A stretch of DNA of 64,000 bases, from positions 3,803,367 through 3,867,366 of the forward strand of contig OZ029919.1 in the NCBI GenBank assembly GCA_964023275.1, read 5' to 3'. Below, piece after piece: positions 1-10,500 of the stretch (the stretch's first letter is position 1; the number at the start of each line of letters is the position of its first letter). The DNA is from Norana najaformis (Eukaryota > Annelida > Clitellata > Crassiclitellata > Hormogastridae). Position numbers and translations under genes: made by a program. A model generated the notes under the pieces. The model searched no databases. It saw nothing but the letters and a program-made list of their open reading frames with translations, and was not told where the DNA came from.

Positions 1-219
1 TCCAGGAAATGGTGATGTGGCCCTTTATCTGAAAAGGTAGGGCACCCCAGACTTGAAACCCAGAGGGCAGTTGGCAGATAAAACGATAACAAAATAAGAT
101 TAGAGCAGATCAACTCATATGCAATCAGCTCCTCACAACCAAATAAATTGTGAACACATTTGCTCCTGAGAGGTTTCTAAAAGGCGATTCATAAATTGAG
201 CTAGCCCCAAGAGTCAGCC

Positions 220-462
220 ATAGTTAACAACTTCATTTTTCTTAACCTCCGCATAAAAGGGCCGGGAGGCAGTCCTCTCCCTCACTGCCCGATCTTCCTA
301 TTGACATTATACAGTCAGTGTACTCATTACAGCAGTTTGCTAGGGGCACAAGTGGGACCGAAACCTTGAAACAAGTTTGATCCTGGCAGGCTGGGTTTCG
401 AAACCCCGACCCAACAACTGACAGTTCAGCACACCAACCGCTAGACTACTGCACACCCCACA
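220..462 (-). mobile_element. tRNA-headed SINE, family 1
   Basis: On the minus strand the head near 460 carries an A-box-like TCTAGCGGTTGG and a B-box-like GGGGTTTCGAAACCC, then a body ending near 220. A diverged copy of the same body is at 1430-1690 and a shorter one at 31860-32010. The cloverleaf is degenerate, so this is a retroposon and not a tRNA gene. Confidence 0.65.
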
Positions 463-513
463 TGTAAATAAAACACGTCAGACAATTTGAAAGAAGCCAA
501 AAAATGCAATTAC

Positions 514-688
514 CGAATGTTTTTCCTTTCAAAGGTCGACCGTCTTGCAGCTCCAAAGTCACCTTTCGCTTTCTTAGCCTTTGACCCAGTTCTGTCCTTT
601 CTCTTTCGCTTCTTCTTTACCTTTTCTTCACCTTCTTTTACGGCATCTGAACTCAGCTTTCGCTTCTTTTTTCTGGGCTTCTTCGGAC
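514..688 (-). CDS. Exon 2 of acidic/basic nuclear protein gene (ATRX/ARIP4-like?)
   Basis: Read on the minus strand, an acceptor (TGTTCTAG) ends at 689 and a donor (GTAATT) starts at 513. The exon begins with two bases that complete the codon left by the exon ending at 2095 (C plus GT gives Arg), so the two join in phase. It encodes about 58 residues, nearly all basic: clusters such as KKPRKKKRKL and KKKRKRKDR followed by RRSTFERKNIR. These are clear nuclear-localisation-type clusters. The order acidic tract, then lysine/arginine block, then a KNIR motif resembles the stretch just before the helicase core in ATRX and ARIP4/RAD54L2, which is family knowledge and only suggestive here. The helicase itself would lie left of the window. 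It ends two bases into a codon. Confidence 0.6.
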
Positions 689-2094
689 CTAGAACATCAC
701 AGCACAGCCTTTTAGATACATGTTTACAAGAATCTCTCTACTTAACAAGCTATCTATGAGATCATACCCAGAACAAAACAAAACAATCTTTCTCAAGTTC
801 CAAAATCATCTTATTAATAAATATATCAACTTACTTTACAAGTGGTCAATACAGCAAAGTTGTAATTTTCATTTGTGATATTCCAAATGTGACATAACTA
901 ACTACTGTAATATTCATCAGTGACATATTTAATGTAATGTAAACAGTTACACTGGAGACTTGTTATAACATGCTTCATTATGACACAATTTCTAAAATAA
1001 CATGGACGAAAAGATTAACTCCAAAATTAAATCACCTACAGAAACTAAACACATTACAGCATGACCTCTTTATAAGGCAGGTCTTGATGTGTTCCCAAAG
1101 AAAGCATGGTAACAAGTTTCTGATCTATCTGTAATTTTCTTTTGTGACATTTCTAATGTGAGTGATGTAACCACACATTTGTAACTTTCATCTGGGTACA
1201 TAGCTTCATCTATTATTTACTTTGTGCGAAAATCATCAACAAAGTCTCGCAATGAAAACTCAAGCAATTATATAATTATTATAAATTTACTAAGGAATTC
1301 ATAAAACCATAATTCAAGTATCTGAGTTATAACACTACAAATCAAGCACACTTTTGTCACATAAGATTAACCGATACGATAACGTAATCCAGGAAGAAGA
1401 ACACCAGTCTCATAAGCCAGCCGTGATAAGCAGCCATGGCAATGAAGTGTTACAAACTTCATTTTTCTTAACCTCAGCATATGACAGCAGGTTGCCAGTC
1501 TTCTCCCTTGCCAGTTGATCTTCCCACTGACAATATATGGGCATCATACTCATTATACTGAAGTTGGCTTGGGGGCCCAAGTGCAGCTGAAATTTTGAAG
1601 TTCTACCCTGGCAGGGATTTGAACTCCCAACCTTTGACTATTTTTAGCATGCTAACACCAGACTCTAGTGCACCACCTAAATGTGCTACAGAAATGCTTG
1701 CTAGCATTACACAGTGCATTAACAGAACAGTTGTACAATTGAACCTCCTTGTCATGAAGCCTTTTGAAACCATATCAAGTCCCACATCATAACAAGGTTT
1801 CATCATAACAAGGTTTTTCCTAAAAAGGACATTTGGAAATTTGTGCCATAACAATAAAATAAAGCACATTAAAAGTCTTAAAATAATCAGCAAGAGATAT
1901 GAAATTTGCAATAGCACAGTATGTAATCTTTATACTTATGCATGTGCCAGCGAAATCTCAATCCATTCCCCAACTGTAATTAGTATTGTAACTGGACCTT
2001 AACTTGTTGCCCATTAACAGAACCGCTCTATAGCACTCAGGAGATCAGGTTCTATTGAAGGTAACAAATAACACAAAAATTAATAGGAACTTAC
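689..2094 (-). other. Intron of the acidic nuclear protein gene
   Basis: This AT-rich intron separates the two coding exons. It holds a SINE copy (1430-1690) and no further exon that I can support. Confidence 0.6.
1430..1690 (-). mobile_element. SINE, family 1, second copy
   Basis: It shares with 220-462 the body line aacttcatttttcttaacct, the segment around 'gatcttccca' and the final 'ccctggcagg' with the tRNA-related head after it. It lies inside an intron of the left-edge gene. Confidence 0.6.
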
Positions 2095-3079
2095 GTTCTT
2101 TAACGTCCGGAACACTTTGTGCTGCATCATCTTCAGCCGCCGGTAGTTCAGACTGCTGCGCTGAACTTGTCTCACCACCAAATGCAAAGTCATCGATTCC
2201 AGTTACTTCTGTTTTGATGGTCACAGTTTCTTTTTCCTCAGGATCTTCTGAGATTGGTTCCTCTGTTCCCACTGCCTCTTCTTCTGGCTCTTCTTCCTCC
2301 TCCTCTTCCTCTTCCTCAGAATCATCATCCTCGTCCTCGCATTCCTCTTCCTCGTCCTCTTCCTCCTTGTAGTCTGGATCATTCTGCTCCTTCAACGCCT
2401 CGGCATCATCATAGTCCTCAACACCGCTTTCCTCATTTGAAGATGTCTCTCCGTTCGGAAACCTTCCGTCAGTTTCTTTTTGACTGACCTGTCGCTGCAT
2501 TAAAAAGTTCTCATAATCCGACGTCTTCCCACTGTTACCCATGAAGCCTAGTCCCTCCCGAATGCTGAAATCTGAATTTGATCTAACGGATGAATGCGCA
2601 CTGTCTACATCCATGCTGGCTAACCTATCCTCAGGTACAGTTCTAGAACAGGAAGGTGCTGTCTCTTTTGGTAAGCCAGATAGTTCAGCGTTTGAGATCT
2701 TCTCAGCGGGCAGTGAACGCCCAAGAAAACTTTCTGCAAATTCTGTCATAAGCGAATCCGAAATTCTTGGCTCATCTGAACTACTGTTCTGTGAGGTAAA
2801 AGTGCTTGAATCGTTTGTTGAATGCGATGTGCTGGGCAGCCGTGACATGCTCGCTTCACCGCTGCTCAAAGGCAAATTCTCGTCTGAAAAAGTGCCCACA
2901 AAACACGCATTAGCTCCTGCATTGTTCAGCTGTCTGTTTTCCAAGCTACTGCAGCCTAAATTATCTGTTACAGCTACATCCAAATCCATGCTGTCAAAAC
3001 CAGAAATTCCTCCAAATGTGTTTTCATCAGAATCATCGCCACACAAGTACAACGAAGACAGTGGTTTAGCGTCCATTGC
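2095..3079 (-). CDS. First coding exon of acidic nuclear protein gene (ATRX/ARIP4-like?)
   Basis: The ATG is at 3076, three bases after a splice acceptor (GATTTTAG), so a non-coding 5' exon is expected upstream. The exon runs to a consensus donor (GTAAGT) at 2094 and encodes about 327 residues. The first 200 are Ser/Thr/Asp-rich and disordered (start MDAKPLSSLYLCGDDSDEN). About residues 210-290 are strongly acidic, with runs of glutamate and aspartate. A sumoylation-like site (VTIKTEV) follows. No folded domain is visible. The next exon (514-688) is highly basic and in phase. An acidic stretch followed by a basic one at the N-terminus is seen in SNF2-type chromatin remodellers such as ARIP4, but no helicase motif lies within the window, so the family is inferred only. 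Antisense reading frames over the acidic tract are shadows. Confidence 0.75.
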
Positions 3080-3930
3080 CTAAAATCGCATTTCAGAAAA
3101 ACAAATATTCATTTTCTTCTACTTGTAACTTCTTGTCTAACAATCTAAATAAAATTCTTCTAAATCATTCACATAACTGAAAATGTAAGTGAAAACTGGA
3201 AGTGGTATTTTTCAGAAAAACTAATATTTATTTTCTTCTACTTGTAACTTCTTGTCTACCAATGTAAATAAAATTCTTCTAAATCATTCACATAACTGAA
3301 AATGTAAGTGAAAATTGGAGGTGGTATTTTAATATAGACTAACAAAGGAGGCCTAAACTTGCAGCAGTGAAGTAAAAGGGATTACTTTGTCGCAGAAGAA
3401 GCCAAACTGCCTTTAATACTGTTGTATTCAGGGAAATAAAGTAACCTCAACAAAATACATCGCCCAAACTAAACATCAAACGATAAGCCGATAATTTTGT
3501 CATGTTAAGCTTGTTTCGTACAAAAAAGCAAGAAAGGCAAACTACTCTACTAGCTGAACCTCCTAATTCTGCCCATCAGTTCCGCTTAATGAGCAGCCTT
3601 CACATCATGTCCATTATAATACAAGCCGACGATTACTCGCCGCCATTAACGCCAGTCCTTGCCGTAGTTAGCTGCACCTGCCTCAGAATCGAAAATAACA
3701 AATGCAAAATTAAACGTTCGTTTCGACGTTTCCAGTTTCTACAACCAACTATTCACAAACGAAAACAAAAATCGCCTAATCCACCGTTCAATAACCTTAA
3801 ATTAATCTTTTATTTCACACTCAGGATTTCAATTAGCATTTTCTTTTGTATTTTTATTCGGCCATTTCTAGCCTCATAGGTACTCGATATTTAGTGACGT
3901 CATGTCCGGTCAGAGCTGCAGTAAGTTCTT
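3080..3930 (-). promoter_or_regulatory. Candidate 5' UTR intron and promoter of the acidic nuclear protein gene
   Basis: Upstream of the first coding exon lies an intron whose acceptor is at 3080-3081. A good donor (GGCAG then GTGCAG on the minus strand) near 3684 could end a non-coding exon. Further upstream, a perfect palindromic cyclic-AMP response element, TGACGTCA, sits at 3895-3902, followed by AT-rich DNA. The placement suits a promoter, but the start site is inferred. Confidence 0.35.
3091..3330. repeat. 119-base tandem duplication in 5' intron
   Basis: Two adjacent copies (3091-3209 and 3210-3330), both opening with tttcagaaaaac and holding the line cttctacttgtaacttcttg, differ at only a handful of positions. 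The unit lies in the intron just before the first coding exon, and each copy carries a pyrimidine stretch followed by AG. Confidence 0.9.
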
Positions 3931-4139
3931 CAAATATTATTATTAGTACACTTTGAACATTCAAATAATTCTTAAATGATTTAAAAATCAAGTCTAATTT
4001 TTAAAGTGATGAATTAATTTTTAATACCGCAAAGTATCTGACAACGAGGACAATATTAAAAACTAGCCCAAATTCAGCTCCACAAAAGCCTCACAAAGCC
4101 CAAGCACATTGTCTAGAAATTGTATAGCGCCTTCACATT

Positions 4140-4402
4140 ACTTATATTATCATAATAAAATTGTAAATTGTAAATTGTACACGTTTTTCTATAGCGGCCA
4201 TATGGCCTTCACCCGCGCACGGGTGAGATCCTTCACCACCGCTACACGCCATTTAAGGTCCCCGCGCACGAACCGTACTAGCCCGAGATTCAAATCTCTG
4301 AAATAAGCCACGACCGGGACGCGAACCTGGGATCCTCAGGCACCGAGGCTTCCTCGCCGTACGCGCTTACTGATGTAGTTAACTAGGCCAGATAGAACAT
4401 AA
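4140..4402 (-). mobile_element. tRNA-headed SINE, family 2 (left arm of inverted pair)
   Basis: On the minus strand it reads from a head near 4400 through a B-box-like CCAGGTTCGCGTCCCGG to a short AATTTACAATTTAC-type tail near 4140. A copy in the opposite orientation lies at 4493-4625, and a third, diverged one at 11275-11482. Confidence 0.65.
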
Positions 4403-4492
4403 TACAAAATCCTATGTTCATGCGGCCCGCCAAGCCTGTGTAAATTGGTTTGTTTTAAACTCATACTTACGCTATTAGCAAACCCAGTGATT

Positions 4493-4625
4493 AAACTGGC
4501 CTAGTTAGCTACATTGGTAAGTGCGTACGCCAAGAGCCTCTGCGTGAGGATCCCAGGTTCGCGTCCCGGTCGTGGCTTATTTCAGAGATTTAAATCTCGC
4601 GCTAGTACGGTCCCTATAATTACAG
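4493..4625 (+). mobile_element. SINE, family 2 (right arm of inverted pair)
   Basis: About 125 bases are the reverse complement of 4275-4402, including the shared ccaggttcgcgtcccggtcg. The spacer is about 90 bases. Only the head half is present. Confidence 0.65.
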
Positions 4626-4639
4626 GAAGCTGTTTGAAT

Positions 4640-5045
4640 ACGATCACTTAACCCCTTGCAATCTCTGCACAAGTCTTCCCAACAAAACTGAAAACACTTC
4701 CCTTCCGCAGATCATATCCCGATTCCTCTTCTTCCCTTATCTCTCCAGCGGGTATAAGTTAAAACACCAACCACCGTACCCATCTGCCTGCCTCTTGGAT
4801 CTAGGATACGAACTCATCAACACTTCACCTCTTGCTATTTCTGCGCAAATCTTTCAAACCAAAACAGAAAACGTTACTTTTCCAAAATTCTTATCCTGAT
4901 ATTTCCTCTTCCTCTTATCTCTCTTCTCACTTCATTTTGAAACACCATCAACCGTAGCCGTCTGCTGTCTGCCTACCTGACTCTTGGATCTTGACCTGGA
5001 ACCGGACTCTTACTACCTATCGATTTTATTTTGACTGAGCGTCTG
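4640..5045 (+). mobile_element. LINE 3' end fragments, two related copies in tandem
   Basis: Two units of about 160 bases each run from 'tgcaatctctgcacaag' or 'tgctatttctgcgcaaat' to 'tcttggatctngacctgga'. A third relative is at 24300-24535. Pyrimidine-rich sequence with 'cttatctctc' is shared. They resemble the C-terminal/3' UTR part of CR1/L2-type LINEs, but no long frame survives. Confidence 0.5.
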
Positions 5046-6630
5046 TAAATAAGTTGGTTCCGCGACGCAGCTTTCGTTGGGCGCTGTAGAAATCTCAAGA
5101 TTACTTAGTTATTATAAAACGCAAATACATTATATTAATAATATCTAAAGTAACAATAATGGCTGACGTAATTTTATGATGACGTAGAATTAAGAGATTA
5201 CGACGTCATTCATGATGAAAGCCTATTCGTTGTTGAGCGGTTTTAAGTTAACCAATGGCGTTGAAGAAACCAGTCTTTCCTATGTCAGAAAAAAGCATAA
5301 ATGAACGAAGTCTAATCTCTGGTTAATTTTGCTGTCTTGTCCAAGACATGTCAAATAAATCACGATGAAAATGGTCGTTCGGGTTAACCACCGGTGTCAA
5401 GCAGACACGCAGCACGCAGGTTGCTAGAATCTGAAGGGTATGGGACACCACCTTTTGAGTATATAGCCAAAGGGTTGCTCTGTATCTGTGAGGACCAATA
5501 GGCGCACCGGGTGGCGATAGCCTGACCAGCAAAAATTTTCCGCAGCCACGACCAAGCGGGGGAATTACCAAATGTATACTATACCAAATGTATACTATAC
5601 CAAATGAATATGTGAATCCATGCTTCCTCCCTTTCTAGGATATAACAGAAATAGACCTACTTCATACGTACGAATAGCATGTATATCGTTGACGTCAACA
5701 GTAGACGTCAACGGCCCTGAGACCCATACCATGGATTTGGTTAAACATTGGAAACTACCTGCATAAGGTTTGGGCGCTGCAGAAACCTCAGAATTACGAT
5801 TACGATTACGATACTTTATTAACCACGGGGTTCCGGCTCCTGGATGAAGTTTGATGGGGTCTGGGCCTAAAACCCCTAAAGAATAGAGTCTGAGGGAGTT
5901 AACACATTTTGAAGCAATTAGTATGAAATTGTGTAGACCTGGGTTACCTGCGATTTTTTCACCAGAGGCTCCAGTACCTGGATGAAGATTGAGGGTCTAG
6001 GATAGCGAACCATAGGAGCAAACGCATTTTGCCGTAACTAAACAGGCCAAGATGAGTCGCATAATTTCGGCCTAGAGGTTACTCCTTATTGTATGAGCTT
6101 CGTTCCCATCGACAGAGCAACATCGGGTCACCGATAGGCGATGGGGTACACCTAAAAATCTCATCGGATCTACACAGTCCCTAGGTTGATGCTTCTGGCC
6201 TCAGAGGGAGTACGGACCCTAGGACTCCCCACCCCCTGTCTGGTACGACATTGATAATGGTGATGATGACAGTTATGACGTCAACGATGACGTAACTTTA
6301 ATGTCTAGGCAATATCTAAGGCAATTTCTAAGCGGTCAGTCTCAAAGGGTCGCCGATTTTATGATAATGATGACGATGGTGATGGTGGATCAGTTCTATC
6401 ATAGTTACGACGCAACGATCGAAACTTTTCAAAATGTCATATTTTGAAGTCCTCTTTGGCGCTTCATAAATACAGAAACAATCAACCAAAAATTTGGTAG
6501 ATCTATATCACTACATCATCCTTAAGGTAACTATGAATGGTAATGTCACGCAGCGACCATGGAATGTAACAATTTTGCATTTGTACAACGCTTCAATTCC
6601 GAAGAGTAAGGCTAAAGTGAGCGATTGAAA
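5045..6630. other. Intergenic DNA, no gene seen
   Basis: I find no supported exon here. It includes a short tandem array of taccaaatgtatacta near 5569-5605, and a repeat piece near 5690-5765 with 'aaacattggaaactac', also seen at 43195-43345 and in reverse at 56330-56400. Scattered low-complexity sequence fills the rest. Confidence 0.5.
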
Positions 6631-6835
6631 CTCAGTCCAGAAGCTTTGCCTACGTCGGTCCCACTTGCTGGAATCGTCTCCATCGACAATTGCGACTTGA
6701 GCTCCTTTCTCTTCCCCTCTCAGGCGCCTGAAGACTGTACTGTTCAACAGTGATTTACTTTTTCGGGTTGGAAGCACCTCTGTTGAGTTCATCCTCAAGA
6801 GGCGCTCTATAAATCTCAAATTACAATTACAAACT
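6631..6835 (+). mobile_element. LINE (CR1/L2-like) 3' end, family A
   Basis: It starts with cagtccagaagctttgcct, which encodes the reverse-transcriptase tail motif Q-S-R-S-F-A-Y-V, and ends with ggcgctctataaatctcaaa and an AATTACAATTAC tail. Relatives are at 7745-8056, 26575-27175 and, reversed, 32218-32482. Confidence 0.65.
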
Positions 6836-7192
6836 CAGTTCTAATTTCCGTCAATTTTTATTGCATCTTTCTTGACACTGAAAACCAGCCTTCACAATTT
6901 CACTTTCAACGCGCTAAATTATTTCCTAATGCCGGATGATAATGAAATACACTGTGACAAACCTATATGATTTTTAACACAGACTGAATATTATGGTGAT
7001 ATTTTACTCTTGTAACTGTAAATGTAATTGTGAATGCAAAGGGACATTTGTATAACGCCGCTTCAAGAAAAACTAATTTTATTTCTAGCGATGCCTAACG
7101 TAAAACCTGTTTAAGGCCATTTGTAATCATTTTTCAGTTCATTGAGCGAATTTAGACCTAAACAACTAGAACAACTTGGTTGATTAGGCCTA

Positions 7193-7198
7193 TTTATT
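7193..7198 (-). terminator. Candidate polyadenylation signal for the repeat-protein gene
   Basis: AATAAA on the minus strand lies about 140 bases after the proposed stop codon at 7337. The motif is short and common in AT-rich DNA. Confidence 0.3.
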
Positions 7199-7336
7199 TT
7201 TTCGTAATTTTTATGTACAGTTAAAACATTGCGAATCACACAAAACGTTAGAAACATGGGTATTAGGTAATCATATTATTCTCAATTCCCAATTAAAAAG
7301 TTATCGCCACTTGAGCTGAGGCACGGCCCTGGGTTT

Positions 7337-7504
7337 TCACAATCTATCAAGAAGTATTGAGATTTCAATCGATGCTGTTCGATTGCTGATCGCAATATGG
7401 CGCTGTTGGTGGCGGCCATTGCGCCATTGCCGTACGCGTGGCGCTCCGTAGGGAGCTTCCGGGAATCGATAATGTGAAACATCGAGTAGCCTGCCATCCA
7501 GTTT
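7337..7504 (-). CDS. Candidate terminal exon of the TSP3-repeat secreted protein gene
   Basis: On the minus strand a strong acceptor (ctctcatcccatccccactag) ends at 7505. The next 55 codons are open in phase 0, exactly the phase left by the exon ending at 8623, and stop at TGA 7339-7337. The peptide begins KLDGRLLDVSHYRFPEAPYG and is basic (RVRQWRNGRHQQRH), unlike the acidic repeats before it. No domain is recognised. A different terminal exon, or extra exons between 8623 and 7504, cannot be excluded. Confidence 0.35.
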   Translation of the reverse strand, partial: KLDGRLLDVSHYRFPEAPYGAPRVRQWRNGRHQQRHIAISNRTASIEISILLDRL

Positions 7505-10500
7505 CTAGTGGGGATGGGATGAGAGGAACAAAACAAGCTGCGTCTCGTGATGACCGATAGACTACCTTCTCGTTATAGTTCTTTCCGCGCCTGCGCACAC
7601 ACACACACACAATAACAAGAGTTAACTGGATTGCATTTTCTACGTTATTGTTGTATGTGCGTGTGTGCAATAAAGTAGGGGAAGAGAGCGAAGTGATGTA
7701 GGCTCCGAACAAAATGTTCGTCTGCACGGCAGTTCACCAGGTTTACGGGTTGTACGTCCTCATTACCTCAAGGACTTTGGACTTTAGCGCCCTCCGCTCG
7801 GCCACCCACGATCTCTTGTTTGTCCCTCGCATGCGAACTGTTACCGCCCAGTCCAGAAGCTTTGCGTGTGTCAGTCCCACCTGCTGGAACCGTCTCTCTC
7901 GAGATCTGCGACTCGAGCTCCTCTCTTCGCCTCTTAGGGTTTCGCAGGCGCCTGAAGACTGTACTGTTTAACATTGAGTTTACTTGTTCAGGTCGGAAGG
8001 GCCACGTTGAGTTTATTTTCTAAAAGGCGCTTTATGAATCTTAAATTACAATTTCAGTTAGGCAACTTTTACCCTAAGTTTTCGCCTGGCTGCCTAGCCT
8101 ATTTGAAAACTCGCTGTAGCCAATGATGCATTTCGAACATTTTTAACTTTCATTTATTTTCATCGAGTAAGATTCTTCACCGCCGCTTATTCTTCTTGTC
8201 TTTTTGTCTGCCTGAGTATAATATTCGTTCTAGAATATTACTTAGATACAGGGCCCATGGGCCTATAATTTTATACTTGCACTATAAGAACAATAAGGCG
8301 CATTTATACGAATAAGTTACAGCATTGGAATGTTCATTCTAATAATAGCTTTCCGTAAAACTACGATTCTGATTGCACTAATATCATATAATAATTAAAG
8401 TTTAGCATATTTCACCATACTACAAGCCCTAATTCATTTTAAAAAGCAATCACAACACTTATCAATTTTTTAAAATATATGAGGGCAGCAGAAAACGAAT
8501 TGATTTCGGTGCTATCGTCTAAGTTGTGACGTAGTAATATTAGGCCCTAGATTCTCGAAGATTCTGGGTTGGCCTAATTGGACGCGTTTAAAATTAAAAC
8601 AACCAGCTAAAATAATAGTTACCTTTCTGTAATTTGTGTCTTTGTAATCTGGAATACCGTCGTTATCGTCATCGTCGTCAAGGTAGTCGGGGACACCGTC
8701 GTGGTCTGTGTCCCTGTGATCGTGTTCTTCGAAATCTGGAATACCGTCGCCATCATCGTCGTCGTCCAGGTGGTCGGGAATTCCGTCATTATCGTCATCG
8801 TCATCTAAAGAATCTGGTATTCCATCGCCGTCATCATCTTCATAATCTGGATCTCGGTCATCCGGAATTCCGTCTCCGTCATCGTCATTATCCAGATCAT
8901 CTGGAATACCATCGTTATCGTCATCGTTATCTAGGGCATCCGGAATGCCATCGCCATCGGCATCTTGGTAATCTGGATCTTTGTCATCCGGAATTCCATC
9001 TCCATCATCGTCATTATCTTGATCATCTGGAATACCATCGTTATCGTCATCGTTATCTAAGGCATCCGGAATACCATCGCCATCGGCATCTTGGTCATCT
9101 GGATCTTTGTCATCCGGAATTCCATCTCCGTCATCGTCATTATCTTGATCATCTGGAATACCATCGTTATCGTCATCGTTATCTATAACATCGGGAATGC
9201 CATCCCCATCGGAATCTTTATTATCTGGATCTTTGACATCCGGAATTCCGTCTCCGTCATCGTCATTATCTTGATCATCTGGAATACCATCGTTATCGTC
9301 ATCGTTATCTAAGGCATCCGGAATGCCATCGCCATCGGCATCTTTATTATCTGGATCTCTGTCATCCGGAATTCCGTCTCCATCATCGTCATTATCTTGA
9401 TCATCTGGAATACCATCATTATCGTCATCGTTATCTAAGGCATCCGGAATGCCATCGCCATCGGCATCTTTATTATCTGGATCTCTGTCATCCGGAATTC
9501 CGTCTCCATCATCGTCATTATCTTGATCATCTGGAATACCATCGTTATCGTCATCGTTATCTAAGGCATCCGGAATGCCATCGCCATCGGCATCTTTATT
9601 ATCTGGATCTTGACTGTCTGGTATTCCGTCTCCATCATCGTCATTATCTTGATCATCTGGAATACCGTCGTTATCATCGTCGTTATCTAAGGCATCCGGA
9701 ATGCCATCTCCATCAGTATCGTGCTTATCTGGATCTCTGTCATCCGGAATTCCGTCTCCATCATCGTCATTATCCTTGTCATCTGGAATACCATCGTTAT
9801 CGTCGTCATCATCTAAAGAGTCGGGAATGCCATCTCCGTCACCATCGTCATCATTCCTATCGATATAGTCCGGAATACCATCACCATCCGTATCCATGTA
9901 ATCAGGGTCCCGATCATCCGGAATTCCATCTCCATCATCGTCGTTATCTTTCTCATCTGGAATCCCATCGTTATCGTCATCCGGATCGAGAAAATCTGGA
10001 ATTCCATCTCCATCAGAATCTACTTCGCTATCCGGGTCCTGGTTATCCGGTATTCCATCACCGTCATCGTCGGTATCGTAGTGATCTGGAATACCGTCAT
10101 TATCGTCGTCATGGTCGAGTGCATCTGGAATTCCGTCTCCGTCCGTATCGGTACAGTCTTCATCTCGGTCATCCGGGATTCCGTCTCCATCATCATCGTC
10201 GTCTACTTCATCCGGTACGCCATCATTATCGTCATCCGGATCTAGATAATCTATAATACCGTCGTTATCCGTATCCCGGTTCTGCGGATCGAGGTAGTCT
10301 GGGATGCCGTCACCGTCATCGTCACTATCGAGGGCGTCCGGAATTCCATCATTATCGTCATCGTTGTCCCTATGATCCGGAATACCGTCCCCGTCGGTAT
10401 CTCTTCGATCGGGATCGAGATGATCGGGTATCCCATCGTTATCGGCATCTTCGTCCAGGAAATCCGTAATTCCGTCGTTATCGTCGTCGGTGTCTATGAT

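Noticed and set aside
3502-3879. A 125-residue plus-strand frame opposite the likely 5' UTR
   Set aside because: Low-complexity, no domain, and it overlaps the proposed promoter and non-coding exon of the minus-strand gene.
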